Below are positions 31,636-39,499 of a DNA stretch of 64,000 nucleotides, piece by piece; positions within the stretch are counted from its first letter, which is position 1, and each line of letters opens with the position of its first letter. Under the pieces are notes generated by a model, which ran no database searches, was not told the DNA's origin, and saw only the letters and a program-made list of their open reading frames with translations. Made by a program: the position numbers and the translations under genes. The stretch comes from Nocardioides plantarum (GTDB lineage: Bacteria; Actinomycetota; Actinomycetes; Propionibacteriales; Nocardioidaceae): positions 310,001 through 374,000 of the forward strand of contig NZ_VDMS01000005.1 of NCBI RefSeq assembly GCF_006346395.1. The letters run 5' to 3'.

Positions 31636-32706
31636 GTGGAACTCGACCTCACCGCCGACGCCGTCACCCTCACCCGACAGCTGGTCGACATCGAGTCGGT
31701 CAGCCAGGACGAGCAGGCGATCGCCGATGCCGTCGAGGCCGCGCTGCGCCCGCTCACCCACCTCACCGTCGTACGACGGGGCAACACCGTCGTGGCCCGC
31801 ACCGACCTCGGGAGGGCCGAGCGCGTGGTCATCGCCGGCCACCTCGACACCGTGCCCCTCAACGACAACCTGCCGAGTCGCCTCGACACCGACACCGGGC
31901 TGCTGCACGGCCTCGGCACCTGCGACATGAAGGGCGGCGACGCGGTCATCCTGCGCCTCGCGGCGACGGTGCCCGCGCCCGATCGCGACGTGACCTACGT
32001 GCTCTACGAGTCCGAGGAGATCGACTCGGAGTTCAACGGTCTCAACAAGCTCTCGCAGAGCGACCCGGACCTGCTGGCCGCCGACTTCGCCATCCTCATG
32101 GAGCCCTCCGACGCGGTCGTCGAGGCCGGCTGCCAGGGCACGCTGCGGGTGGAGGTCCGCACCACCGGCGAGCGCGCCCACTCGGCCCGCTCGTGGAAGG
32201 GCGTCAATGCCATCCACGGCGCGGCCGAGGTGCTCGCCCGGCTCAACGCCTACGAGGCGCGGCGCCCGGTCATCGACGGTCTCGAGTATCACGAGGGGCT
32301 CAACGCCGTGGCCATCCACGGCGGGGTGGCCGGCAACGTGATCCCCGACGAGTGCGTCGTCGAGGTCAACTTCCGCTTCGCCCCCGACCGCAGCGAGGCC
32401 GACGCCGAGGCCTTCGTCCGCGACTTCTTCGCCGGCTACGACGTGCGCCTGACCGACACCGCCCCCGGCGCGCTCCCCGGGTTGGACCGCCCCGCGGCGA
32501 GGCAGTTCGTCGAGGCGGTCGGCGGCGAGGTCAACCCCAAGTTCGGCTGGACCGACGTCGCCCGCTTCACCGTGCTCGGCGTGCCGGCGGTCAACTTCGG
32601 GCCGGGTGACCCGATGCTGGCCCACAAGCAGGAGGAGTTCGTGCCGATCGCCCAGATCGAGCACTGCGAGCGCGTGCTCCGCACCTGGTTGGGAGGCGAG
32701 GCATGA
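31636..32706 (+). CDS. dapE: Succinyl-diaminopimelate desuccinylase
   Basis: DapE hydrolyses N-succinyl-LL-diaminopimelate to LL-diaminopimelate, following DapC. The 356-residue M20 metallohydrolase shows VVIAGHLDTVP near residue 72 (His ligand and following Asp), GLGTCDMKGGDAVIL near 92 (bridging Asp), YESEEIDSEFNG near 125 (catalytic Glu-Glu) and the lid domain with ERAHSARSWKGVNAIH near 175. The C-terminal His ligand is in LAHKQEEFVP. The start is GTG 31636. The downstream LOG gene overlaps by four bases. Confidence 0.95.
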   Translation: MELDLTADAVTLTRQLVDIESVSQDEQAIADAVEAALRPLTHLTVVRRGNTVVARTDLGRAERVVIAGHLDTVPLNDNLPSRLDTDTGLLHGLGTCDMKGGDAVILRLAATVPAPDRDVTYVLYESEEIDSEFNGLNKLSQSDPDLLAADFAILMEPSDAVVEAGCQGTLRVEVRTTGERAHSARSWKGVNAIHGAAEVLARLNAYEARRPVIDGLEYHEGLNAVAIHGGVAGNVIPDECVVEVNFRFAPDRSEADAEAFVRDFFAGYDVRLTDTAPGALPGLDRPAARQFVEAVGGEVNPKFGWTDVARFTVLGVPAVNFGPGDPMLAHKQEEFVPIAQIEHCERVLRTWLGGEA

Positions 32707-33431
32707 GGTCGAAGAACAAGGGGCCGGTGGTCCAGCGGCGCGAGCAGGTCGACGGCACCACCACCGACCAGCGGCTGCTCGACAGCCGCGGCCCGACCGA
32801 CTGGGTGCACGCCGATCCATGGCGCGTGTTGCGGATCCAGGCCGAGTTCGTCGAGGGGTTCGGCTCGTTGGCCGACCTCGGACCCGCCGTGTGCGTCTTC
32901 GGCTCGGCCCGCACCCCGGCCGACCACCCGTCGTACGCGCAGGGCGAGGAGCTCGGCCGCAAGCTCGTCGACGCCGGCTTCGCGGTGATGACCGGCGGTG
33001 GACCGGGGGCGATGGAGGCCGCCAACAAGGGCGCCTGCGAGGCCGGGGGGCTGAGCGTCGGGCTCGGCATCGAGCTGCCCTTCGAGTCCGGGCTCAACGA
33101 GTGGTGCGACGTCGGCATCAACTTCCGCTACTTCTTCGTGCGCAAGACGATGTTCGTCAAGTACAGCCAGGGATTCGTCGTCCTCCCCGGCGGGCTCGGG
33201 ACCCTCGACGAGCTGTTCGAGGCGCTGACCCTGGTGCAGACGCAGAAGGTCACCGCGTTCCCCGTCGTCCTCATCGGTACGGCGTACTGGTCCGGCCTGC
33301 TCGGCTGGCTGCGCGACACCGTCCTGGCCGACGGCAAGATCTCGGCCGCCGACCTCGACCGGCTCGTCGTCACCGACGACGTCGACGAGGCGGTCGCGCT
33401 GATGACGGCCGCGCAGGCGGAGGGGTCATGA
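32703..33431 (+). CDS. LOG family protein (TIGR00730), putative nucleotide phosphoribohydrolase
   Basis: A 242-residue Rossmann-fold protein of the LOG/lysine-decarboxylase-like family, which cleaves nucleoside 5'-monophosphates (cytokinin ribosides in the best-studied members). GGGPGAMEAANKGA near residue 100 and the catalytic PGGxGTxxE as LPGGLGTLDELFEAL near residue 163 are intact. The N-terminal region (about 1-50) is longer than in minimal LOGs and matches the actinobacterial variant found next to dapE. It overlaps dapE (ATGA) and the following DivIVA-domain gene. Confidence 0.93.
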   Translation: MRSKNKGPVVQRREQVDGTTTDQRLLDSRGPTDWVHADPWRVLRIQAEFVEGFGSLADLGPAVCVFGSARTPADHPSYAQGEELGRKLVDAGFAVMTGGGPGAMEAANKGACEAGGLSVGLGIELPFESGLNEWCDVGINFRYFFVRKTMFVKYSQGFVVLPGGLGTLDELFEALTLVQTQKVTAFPVVLIGTAYWSGLLGWLRDTVLADGKISAADLDRLVVTDDVDEAVALMTAAQAEGS

Positions 33432-33808
33432 TCTGGTTCTTCGCGATCGTCGTGGTCCTGGCCATGGGCGGCATCGCCCTGGTCGCCTCCGGGCGCGGCG
33501 CCCCGATGGCCGACGCCTACGACGACCGCCCCGACGCCCTGGTCCCCGCCGACGGCGACCTCGGTCCGCAGGACCTGCGTCGCGTGCGCTTCTCGCTCGG
33601 GTTCCGCGGCTACCGGATGACCGAGGTCGACGCGCTGCTGTCGCGGCTGGCCGCGCAGCTCGAGGCGGACCAGGCCTGGCGGCCCCCCGCCGCGGACCCG
33701 GTCGCGGACCCGGTCGTCGAGCGTCCGGTCACCCTCGCCAAGCATCCTGAGCCGGCACCGGCCGACGCCGACCCGGAGCGCCACGGGGGCGTCGTACCTC
33801 CCGGGTGA
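33428..33808 (+). CDS. DivIVA-domain membrane protein
   Basis: A 126-residue protein with one N-terminal transmembrane helix (IWFFAIVVVLAMGGIALVAS, residues 2-21) followed by a short DivIVA-type segment: RRVRFSLGFRGYRMTEVDAL (about 56-75), where FxxxxRGY-x-x-x-EVD is the family signature, and a brief coiled region. The tail is proline/aspartate rich. Membrane-tethered short DivIVA-domain proteins occur in many actinobacteria, but their function is poorly known. The ATG overlaps the LOG stop by four bases. Confidence 0.78.
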   Translation: MIWFFAIVVVLAMGGIALVASGRGAPMADAYDDRPDALVPADGDLGPQDLRRVRFSLGFRGYRMTEVDALLSRLAAQLEADQAWRPPAADPVADPVVERPVTLAKHPEPAPADADPERHGGVVPPG

Positions 33809-33821
33809 GACACTGCCGCTC

Positions 33822-34247
33822 GTGTCCCCGGTCATCGTCTACGTGCTCACCGCGCTGGCGGCCGTCGTCGTGGTGCTGACCCGGCTGCGGCTGCGGCGGG
33901 ACCGGGACGGCGCGGGGCGGGTCGAGATCGCGCGGGTGCCGGTCGGCGTCCACAGCGTCGCCGGCGTGCTGGCGCTGGTCGTCTGGATCGGCTTCCTGGT
34001 CTCCAGCGACCAGGTCTCCGAGTCCACCTCCACGCTGCTCGGCCTGGCCGGTCTCGTGCTGTGGTGGATCGTGGCCCTCGCCGGTCTGCTGATCCTCGCC
34101 CGCTGGCTGCCGGCCCGCGGGCGGCACGCCTCGGCCGCGGTCGAGGACTCGTGGTCGTCCGGTCCGGGTCTGTCCGTGCTGGGCCACGTCGGCATGCTCG
34201 TCGGCGTGGTCGTGTTCACCTATGCCTACCTCGTCAAGGCGGTCTGA
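33822..34247 (+). CDS. Hypothetical membrane protein, four-helix
   Basis: A 141-residue integral membrane protein with hydrophobic segments at about 3-21, 44-62, 73-94 and 119-138. A basic loop (RLRLRRDRDGAGRVEI) after the first helix predicts that loop is cytoplasmic. No family with a known role is recognised. The start is GTG 33822, 13 nt after the previous stop, and the stop overlaps the ATG of the carboxypeptidase (TGATG), so it belongs to the dapE-LOG operon. Confidence 0.75.
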   Translation: MSPVIVYVLTALAAVVVVLTRLRLRRDRDGAGRVEIARVPVGVHSVAGVLALVVWIGFLVSSDQVSESTSTLLGLAGLVLWWIVALAGLLILARWLPARGRHASAAVEDSWSSGPGLSVLGHVGMLVGVVVFTYAYLVKAV

Positions 34248-35023
34248 TGCACTCCCTCTCGGTACGGTTCCTGGCCCTTCTCCTGCTCGTCGTCGCCCTC
34301 GTCGTACCCCCGGGCGCGCCGGCGTCCGCCGCCGGTGACCCGGCCGCCTTCGAGAAGCGCATCCTGGGCCGATCGGTCGGCGGGCGGCCGATCGTCGCCT
34401 ACCACCTCGGCCAGCCCGACCGGCCCGGGGTGAAGAAGGTCGTGCTCTTCTCCACGATGCACGGCAACGAGCGCGACACCCGTCTCGCCCTCGCCGGCCT
34501 GGTCAAGGGCCCGACGGTCGCGGGCCTCGACCTGTGGGTCGTGCCGGTCTACAACCCCGACGGGTACGCCGCCGGCAGCCGGCGCAACGCCCGCGGCGTC
34601 GACCTCAACCGCAACTTCTCCTACGGCTGGAAGGACCTCGACGGCAACTACGAGTCCGGCAGCGGCCCGGCCTCCGAGCCCGAGACCAAGGCCGCGATGA
34701 CGTTCCTGCGTCGGGTCGACCCCGACTACGTGCTGAGCTTCCACCAGCCGCTCTACGGCGTCGACATCGACACCAAGACCCCGTCCTTCGCCCGCAAGGT
34801 GGCCTCCACCCTCCGCCTGCCCACCCAGAACCTCGACTGCGGCGGCGTCTGTCACGGCACCATGACCGGCTGGTTCAACCGCTACTTCGACGGCACCGCG
34901 CTGACCGTCGAGTACGGCACCTACCCCTCGCGCAGCGACATGGAGAAGAACGTCCCCGACCGGATCCTGCGCATCTTCGGCGCGATCCGTGGCGACGTCT
35001 CGTTCGGGCCGGTCACGCCCTGA
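34247..35023 (+). CDS. Secreted M14 family zinc carboxypeptidase
   Basis: A 258-residue exported peptidase. Residues 1-28 form a signal peptide ending ASA-A. The M14 zinc site is complete: STMHGNERDT gives the H-x-x-E pair (residues about 69-72), the third ligand is the His in LSFHQPL (about 165), and the catalytic Glu is in LTVEYGTYPS (about 225). RRNARGVDLNRNF provides the substrate-binding Asn-Arg. This is close to the gamma-D-glutamyl-diaminopimelate/murein-peptide type (MpaA-like), so cell-wall peptide trimming is a reasonable inference. The start is ATG 34247, sharing an A with the preceding stop. Confidence 0.9.
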   Translation: MHSLSVRFLALLLLVVALVVPPGAPASAAGDPAAFEKRILGRSVGGRPIVAYHLGQPDRPGVKKVVLFSTMHGNERDTRLALAGLVKGPTVAGLDLWVVPVYNPDGYAAGSRRNARGVDLNRNFSYGWKDLDGNYESGSGPASEPETKAAMTFLRRVDPDYVLSFHQPLYGVDIDTKTPSFARKVASTLRLPTQNLDCGGVCHGTMTGWFNRYFDGTALTVEYGTYPSRSDMEKNVPDRILRIFGAIRGDVSFGPVTP

Positions 35024-35033
35024 CGTCGCACCC

Positions 35034-35115
35034 ACGTCGGCCGAGCCTCGAGACCCCGCCCGCACGTCGGTCGAGGTGTGAGGCGCGCTAGCGCCGAGCC
35101 TCGAGACCCCCGCAG
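35034..35115 (-). repeat. Palindromic dispersed repeat, reverse orientation
   Basis: A partial copy (35034-35057, ending CGAGCCTCGAGACCCC) is followed by a full copy (35064-35115: ACGTCGGTCGAGGTGTGAGG ... GAGCCTCGAGACCCCCGCAG). The centre is GCGCGCTAGCGC. The element begins 10 nt after the carboxypeptidase stop, in the gap to the convergent enoyl-CoA hydratase gene. Confidence 0.7.
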
Positions 35116-35237
35116 CCTCCTGCAATCTCTAGTGACGTCCTCTCCCCGTAGCTCTCTTGTCGTCCTGGTCGAGCGGTGGCGCGGGTAGCAGTCCGCGTCT
35201 CGCGCGGTCTGCTCCGGCGCCCACGACCCTGGGGGGC

Positions 35238-35349
35238 GGTGAGTTGGCGACCGTGTGGTGTCGGGGTTGGGTCGCTAGGTCACCGCGGGCGGGGGAGGGT
35301 GGTGAGACAGCGACCTTCTCGTGCCGGCGTTCGGTCGCCATGCCACCGC
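35238..35349. repeat. Two tandem imperfect hairpins, unrelated to the other repeats
   Basis: Units at 35238-35286 and 35301-35349 align along their whole length (GGTGAG--GGCGACC ... GGTCGC---CACCGC) with many substitutions. Each can fold on itself, GGTGAGTTGGCGACC pairing with GGTCGCTAGGTCACC in the first and GGTGAGACAGCGACC with GGTCGCCATGCCACC in the second. Nothing else in the 565-bp gap 35024-35588 looks coding. Confidence 0.55.
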
Positions 35350-35437
35350 TCGTGGGACAGCCCGATCCCGAGGGACCTCCGCCTGTGAAGGCGCTGATCC
35401 GACGGAATCTCGCTGGAGCCGGCACGTCGCCTGCGGG

Positions 35438-35578
35438 GGTCTCGAGGCTCAGGCCTGGCGGCCTTCGCACCTCGACCGGCGTGGGGCCTCGAGGCTCAGG
35501 CCTGGCGGCCTTCGCACCTCGACCGGCGTGGGGTCTCGAGGCTCAGGCCTGGCGGCCTTCGCACCTCGACCGACGTAC
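35438..35578 (+). repeat. Three tandem 47-bp copies of the palindromic repeat
   Basis: Units begin at 35438, 35485 and 35532 and read GGTCTCGAGGCTCAGGCCTG followed by GCGGCCTTCGCACCTCGACC. They are almost identical to each other. The array ends just before the enoyl-CoA hydratase stop. The near identity of the units implies recent duplication. Confidence 0.85.
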
Positions 35579-35588
35579 GGCGTACGGC

Positions 35589-36395
35589 TCAACGCCCCTC
35601 GAACACCGGCTTTTCCTTGGCCACGAACGCGGCGACGGCGGCGGCGTGGTCGGCGGTGGCGCCGGTCTTGGTCATCATCGCGCTCTCCAGCTCGAGGGCC
35701 TCGGCGAGGGTGACACCGGCGGCGTAGGAGACCGAGCGGCGGATGGCGCCCAGGGCGACGGTGGGGCCGGCGGCCAGGCGGGTGGCCAGGGAGGTGACCT
35801 CGGCGGCGAACGCGTCGGCGGGGACGACGGTCGTGGCGAGGCCGAGCTCGAGGGCCTCGTCGGCCTTGACGGTGCGGGGGAAGTAGAGGAGCTCCATCGC
35901 CTTGGAGCGTCCGACGAGGAGGGGCAGGTGATAGGAGGCGCCGGTGTCGCAGGAGAGCGCGACGTTGGCGAAGGCCAGGTTGAAGCCGGCGGTGTCGGCG
36001 AGGATCCGCAGGTCGCAGGCAAAGGCGAGGGACGCGCCGGCGCCGGCCGCCACGCCGTTGACGGCGGCGATCACGGGCTTCTCCATGCCCGCCAGCGCCG
36101 TCACGAGCGGGTTGTAGTGCTGGTCGACGGTGGTGAAGAGCTGGTCGCTGCCGCCGTTGTGGAGCAGCTGGACGTGCTCCTTGAGGTCCTGGCCGGTGCA
36201 GAACGCGCGCCCGGTGCCGGTCAGTACGACGCACCGCGCGGCCGGGTCCTCGGCGACCCGGACGACCGTCTCGAGCAGCAGCTCCTTGGTCGCGATGTCG
36301 AGGCTGTTCATCGCGTCCGGCCGGTTGAGGGTGATCGTGGCGACCCCGTCGGTGAGGTCGAGGAGCACGGGCGCATCGGTCGGGACAGCAGTCAT
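35589..36395 (-). CDS. Enoyl-CoA hydratase/isomerase family protein
   Basis: A 268-residue crotonase-fold protein. The oxyanion-hole segments are CVVLTGTGRAFCTGQDLKEH (residues about 55-74) and VIAAVNGVAAGAGASLAFAC (about 108-127). The first conserved position is Asp in GQDL, and the usual Glu of hydratases near 130-145 is replaced by ANVALSCDTG, as in PaaG-like isomerases acting on ring epoxyacyl-CoA. It is therefore either an isomerase of the phenylacetate type or a general beta-oxidation hydratase; I cannot decide. The start is ATG 36395. It is convergent with the carboxypeptidase across the repeat region. Confidence 0.9.
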   Translation of the reverse strand: MTAVPTDAPVLLDLTDGVATITLNRPDAMNSLDIATKELLLETVVRVAEDPAARCVVLTGTGRAFCTGQDLKEHVQLLHNGGSDQLFTTVDQHYNPLVTALAGMEKPVIAAVNGVAAGAGASLAFACDLRILADTAGFNLAFANVALSCDTGASYHLPLLVGRSKAMELLYFPRTVKADEALELGLATTVVPADAFAAEVTSLATRLAAGPTVALGAIRRSVSYAAGVTLAEALELESAMMTKTGATADHAAAVAAFVAKEKPVFEGR

Positions 36396-36570
36396 GTCAG
36401 CGGAGTCTGCCACCCGGTGCGGGCCTGCCCGACCGACGTACGGCGGCCGGTCGGGAACGCGGTTCGGGAAGGTAGTGATGCGGAGGCCCACCTCGATAGG
36501 GGATACTGGTGCACACATAGAGGGGCGACGTCGGTCGCCAGCTCCGAGCACGACATGGAAGAGGTGCCGC

Positions 36571-36738
36571 ATGGCGGCGATGAAGCCGCGGACCGGCGAC
36601 GGTCCGCTCGAGGTCACCAAGGAAGGCCGCGGCATCGTGATGCGCGTGCCGCTCGAGGGTGGTGGCCGTCTGGTCGTCGAGCTCAACGCCGAGGAGGCCG
36701 GCGCCCTGGGCGACGCCCTCAAGAACGTCGTCGGGTGA
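36571..36738 (+). CDS. DUF3117 family small protein
   Basis: A 55-residue protein starting MAAMKPRTGDGPLEVTKEGR, the invariant start of DUF3117, a family confined to actinobacteria and widely conserved there. The rest (IVMRVPLEGGGRLVVELNAEEAGALGDALKNVVG as successive strand and helix) is typical. The function is unknown. The ATG at 36571 is preceded by GGAAGAGGTGCC as ribosome binding site. The stop overlaps the GTG start of the leucyl aminopeptidase gene (GTGA), coupling the two. Confidence 0.9.
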   Translation: MAAMKPRTGDGPLEVTKEGRGIVMRVPLEGGGRLVVELNAEEAGALGDALKNVVG

Positions 36739-38333
36739 GCCGGGGCACTGCCTCCTCCACCGTCGGGCCGACCCTGCCGAGCCAGGTCTCGCCGCCTGAC
36801 GTCGCGCTGACGCGCCAGCCCTTGCACGCCCTCACCGGCGTCGACGTGATCGCCCTGCCCGTGCACCCCGGCGATCTCGAGGACGACGGTGCGCTCGGCG
36901 CACCCGTCCTGGGCCCGGGCGCGGCAGAGCTGGCCGACGACCTCGACCTCGACCTGGTCGCGATCGCCGAGGCGGCGCGCGCCACCGGCGCGGTCGGCGA
37001 CGTCGTCACCGTGCCCGTGCCGCTCGGCGGACCCGACAACGCCGACCTGCGCCTGGTGCTGCTGGTCGGTGTCGGTCAGGCCCGGCCGATCGACCTGCGC
37101 CGCGCGGGCGCCGTCGTGGCCCGCGCCACCCGCGACCGTACGGCGGTCGCCACGACCATCGCCGCGCTCGACCCCGAGCACGGCATCGAGTCGTTCGTGG
37201 TCGGCGTGATGCTCGGCTCCTTCGGGTTCTCCTGGCGCTCGTCGCCGCCCGAGCACGTGCCCGTCGCCCGGGTCGTGCTCGCCGGGCTGCCCGACTCCGC
37301 CGACGTCGTCGACCGCGCTGCGCTCGACCGGGCCGTCGCCCTCGGCGGCGCCGGCTGGCGGGCGCGCCAGCTCGCCACCGTGCCCTCCAACCTCAAGACC
37401 CCCGCCTGGCTGGCCGAGCAGGCCGAGCTGCTGGCCGCCGAGGCCGGGCTTACCTGTCGCGTGTGGGACGACGTCCAGCTGCGTGACGAGGGCTTCGGCG
37501 GCATCATCGGCGTCGGCCAGGGCTCGGCGTCCCCGCCGCGACTGATCCGACTCGACTACACCCCGGCCAAGGCCCGGCGCGGCACCCCGACCGTGGTGCT
37601 CGTCGGCAAGGGCATCACCTTCGACACCGGCGGCATCTCCATCAAGCCCGCCCAGGGCATGGTCGCGATGAAGCGCGACATGACCGGTGGCGCCGTCGTC
37701 CTCGCCACCATGGCCGCGCTGGCCGCCGTCGGCTGCCCGGTCAAGGTCGTCGGGCTCGTCCCGGCCGCCGAGAACGCCGTCTCCGGCAGCGCCACCCGCC
37801 CCGGCGACGTGCTGCGCCACTACGGCGGCCGCACCAGCGAGGTCACCAACACCGACGCCGAGGGCCGGCTGGTGCTCGCCGACGCCCTCGCGTACGCCGT
37901 CGCCGAGCTCCGCCCCGCCGCGATCGTCGACGTCGCCACCCTGACCGGCGGCGTCAAGGTCGCGCTCGGTCAGCAGGTCGGCGGCCTGTTCGCCACCGAC
38001 GACGTCCTCGCCGAGGCGCTGCTCGAGTCGGGTGAGACCGCGGGCGAGCCGCTGTGGCGCTTCCCGCTCTTCGCCGGCTACGAGGACAAGCTGGCCTCCA
38101 AGGTCGCCGACGCCGACAACGGCCCGTCCGGTCCTGCGGCGATCATGGCGGCGCTGTTCCTGCAGCACTTCGTCGCCGACGTCCCGTGGGCCCACCTCGA
38201 CATCGCGTCGGTCGGCGACGCCCCCGACGACTCCTACGAGTGGACCGCCGGGCCGACCGGCTTCGGCGCGCGGGCCCTGCTCACCTGGCTCGGCTCGCCC
38301 GACCCGCTGGCCGGGGTCGGCGCGACCTCGTGA
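36735..38333 (+). CDS. pepA: Leucyl aminopeptidase (M17)
   Basis: A 532-residue cytosolic aminopeptidase that removes N-terminal residues from peptides. The M17 active site is complete: GKGITFDTGGISIKPAQGM (catalytic Lys and metal Asp, about 290-308), MKRDMTGGA (second Lys and Asp), and NTDAEGRLVLADAL (metal Asp/Glu and catalytic Arg, about 372). The N-terminal 170 residues form the regulatory/hexamer domain. The start is GTG 36735, overlapping the DUF3117 stop. The next gene overlaps by four bases as well. Confidence 0.95.
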   Translation: MSRGTASSTVGPTLPSQVSPPDVALTRQPLHALTGVDVIALPVHPGDLEDDGALGAPVLGPGAAELADDLDLDLVAIAEAARATGAVGDVVTVPVPLGGPDNADLRLVLLVGVGQARPIDLRRAGAVVARATRDRTAVATTIAALDPEHGIESFVVGVMLGSFGFSWRSSPPEHVPVARVVLAGLPDSADVVDRAALDRAVALGGAGWRARQLATVPSNLKTPAWLAEQAELLAAEAGLTCRVWDDVQLRDEGFGGIIGVGQGSASPPRLIRLDYTPAKARRGTPTVVLVGKGITFDTGGISIKPAQGMVAMKRDMTGGAVVLATMAALAAVGCPVKVVGLVPAAENAVSGSATRPGDVLRHYGGRTSEVTNTDAEGRLVLADALAYAVAELRPAAIVDVATLTGGVKVALGQQVGGLFATDDVLAEALLESGETAGEPLWRFPLFAGYEDKLASKVADADNGPSGPAAIMAALFLQHFVADVPWAHLDIASVGDAPDDSYEWTAGPTGFGARALLTWLGSPDPLAGVGATS

Positions 38334-38668
38334 GGTCCCTGACCATCCGCTGGTCGCTCCTCGACGCCCCCGACGGCGTCGAGGAGGAGCTGGCCTCCTA
38401 CGTCGAGACCACCTCGCACGCACGATTCACCGGCATGGCCGGGCTGCGCTACAAGACGTGGCGGGTCCGACCGGGCGAGTGGTTCGAGGGGCACTACGTG
38501 TTCGTCTCCGACCAGGCGCGCGCCGACTTCCAGCGCACCTTCACCGAGGGTGCCGCCGAGGCGCCCGGCACCAAGATCATCGGCAGCGAGCCGATCCTGA
38601 TCGAGGCCTCCGAGGTCGTCGCCGTCGCCCAGGGCTGGGACGGCTTCGAGCCGGCCGCCCGCGCCTGA
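38330..38668 (+). CDS. Hypothetical protein, dimeric alpha/beta-barrel-like
   Basis: A 112-residue protein with an alternating pattern of strands and helices (LTIRWSLLDAPDGVEEELAS, GLRYKTWRVRPGEWFEGHYV, ARADFQRTFTEGA, KIIGSEPILIEASEVVAVAQ) reminiscent of small ferredoxin-fold monooxygenase-like proteins (ABM/YdhR). It lacks a diagnostic catalytic residue. GTG 38330 overlaps the pepA stop. A function in peptide or amino-acid metabolism would be guesswork. Confidence 0.7.
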   Translation: MRSLTIRWSLLDAPDGVEEELASYVETTSHARFTGMAGLRYKTWRVRPGEWFEGHYVFVSDQARADFQRTFTEGAAEAPGTKIIGSEPILIEASEVVAVAQGWDGFEPAARA

Positions 38669-38708
38669 CCTCGTCTCGACAGGCCGGGGGGTCGGCGCGA
38701 GCCGTCGG

Positions 38709-39374
38709 TCAGCGCGCGGTCTGCAGCTGCGCCATCAGCAGCCCGTCGCCGACGGGCAGCAGCAGCGGCACCAGGTCGTCGTGCTCGAGGACCGCGCGGG
38801 TCAGGTCGCGGACCGCGACCGTCTGCTCGTCGCGCTGGGCCGGGTCGGCGACCTTGTCGTGCCACAGGGCGTTGTCGAAGACCACGACGCCGCCGGGACG
38901 CAGCAGGCGCAGGGCCTCGGCGAGGTAGGCGGAGTACTCGGTCTTGTCGCCGTCGGCGAAGACGATGTCGTAATGGGCGTCGGTCAGCCGGGGGAGCACG
39001 TCGAGCGCCGCGCCGGAGATGGTGCGCACGCGCTGCGCCGGGATCTCGGCCTCGGTGAACGTACGACGCGCCAGACGCTGGTGCTCGGCCTCGAGGTCCA
39101 CCGTGGTCAGCACGCCGTCGGGACGCATGCCGCGCAGCAGCCACAGACCCGAGACACCGGTGCCGGTGCCGATCTCGACGACCGCCCGGGCGTCGAGCAC
39201 CGAGGCGAGGAATCGCAGCGCCGCCCCACCTCCGCTGCCGATCGCGGTGACCCCGACCTCGGCGGCGCGCTCGCGCGCGGCGGTCAACAGGTGGTCCTCG
39301 GCGACGTACGTCTCGGCGAAGGCCCAGCTCGTCGGGGCGATCGGAGGGGTCGGCGTGCTCGGCGTGCTCGGCAT
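38709..39374 (-). CDS. O-methyltransferase (family 3, SAM-dependent)
   Basis: A 221-residue class I methyltransferase. The SAM-binding loop is VVEIGTGTGVSGLWLLRG (about 64-81), the acidic ribose-binding residue is in LTTVDLEAEH, and YDIVFADGDKTEYSAYL (about 132-148) carries the metal-binding Asp pair of catechol-type O-methyltransferases. Rv1220c of Mycobacterium tuberculosis occupies the same position next to sigE. The natural substrate is unknown. The start is ATG 39374, 7 nt after TAGCGT on the minus strand. It is divergent from sigE. Confidence 0.92.
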   Translation of the reverse strand: MPSTPSTPTPPIAPTSWAFAETYVAEDHLLTAARERAAEVGVTAIGSGGGAALRFLASVLDARAVVEIGTGTGVSGLWLLRGMRPDGVLTTVDLEAEHQRLARRTFTEAEIPAQRVRTISGAALDVLPRLTDAHYDIVFADGDKTEYSAYLAEALRLLRPGGVVVFDNALWHDKVADPAQRDEQTVAVRDLTRAVLEHDDLVPLLLPVGDGLLMAQLQTAR

Positions 39375-39381
39375 GGATCGC

Positions 39382-39387
39382 ACGCTA
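39382..39387 (-). promoter_or_regulatory. -10 box (TAGCGT) of the O-methyltransferase gene
   Basis: On the minus strand TAGCGT ends 7 nt before the ATG, fitting the leaderless pattern. It lies back to back with the sigE promoter. Confidence 0.5.
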
Positions 39388-39410
39388 TCGCTCGCCGCAC
39401 CCCCGGTCCG

Positions 39411-39436
39411 GGAACACGGGCCGGGGGTCGCTCGTT
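39411..39436 (+). promoter_or_regulatory. Probable SigE-type (ECF) promoter of sigE
   Basis: GGAAC at 39411-39415 and CGTT at 39433-39436 are separated by 17 nt, the spacing of SigE/SigH-family promoters. It lies 63 nt before the sigE start and predicts autoregulation of the sigE-anti-sigma-htrA operon. Confidence 0.6.
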
Positions 39437-39499
39437 GTCCGCACTGGGAGTCGCCGCTCAGGCAACCCTCAGTCGGCGCCTCTACGGTTCGAGGACCCG

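Noticed and set aside
35024..35588. CRISPR-like array in the repeat-rich gap
   Set aside because: The repeats are tandem without unique spacers, palindromic, and also scattered elsewhere; no cas gene is present.
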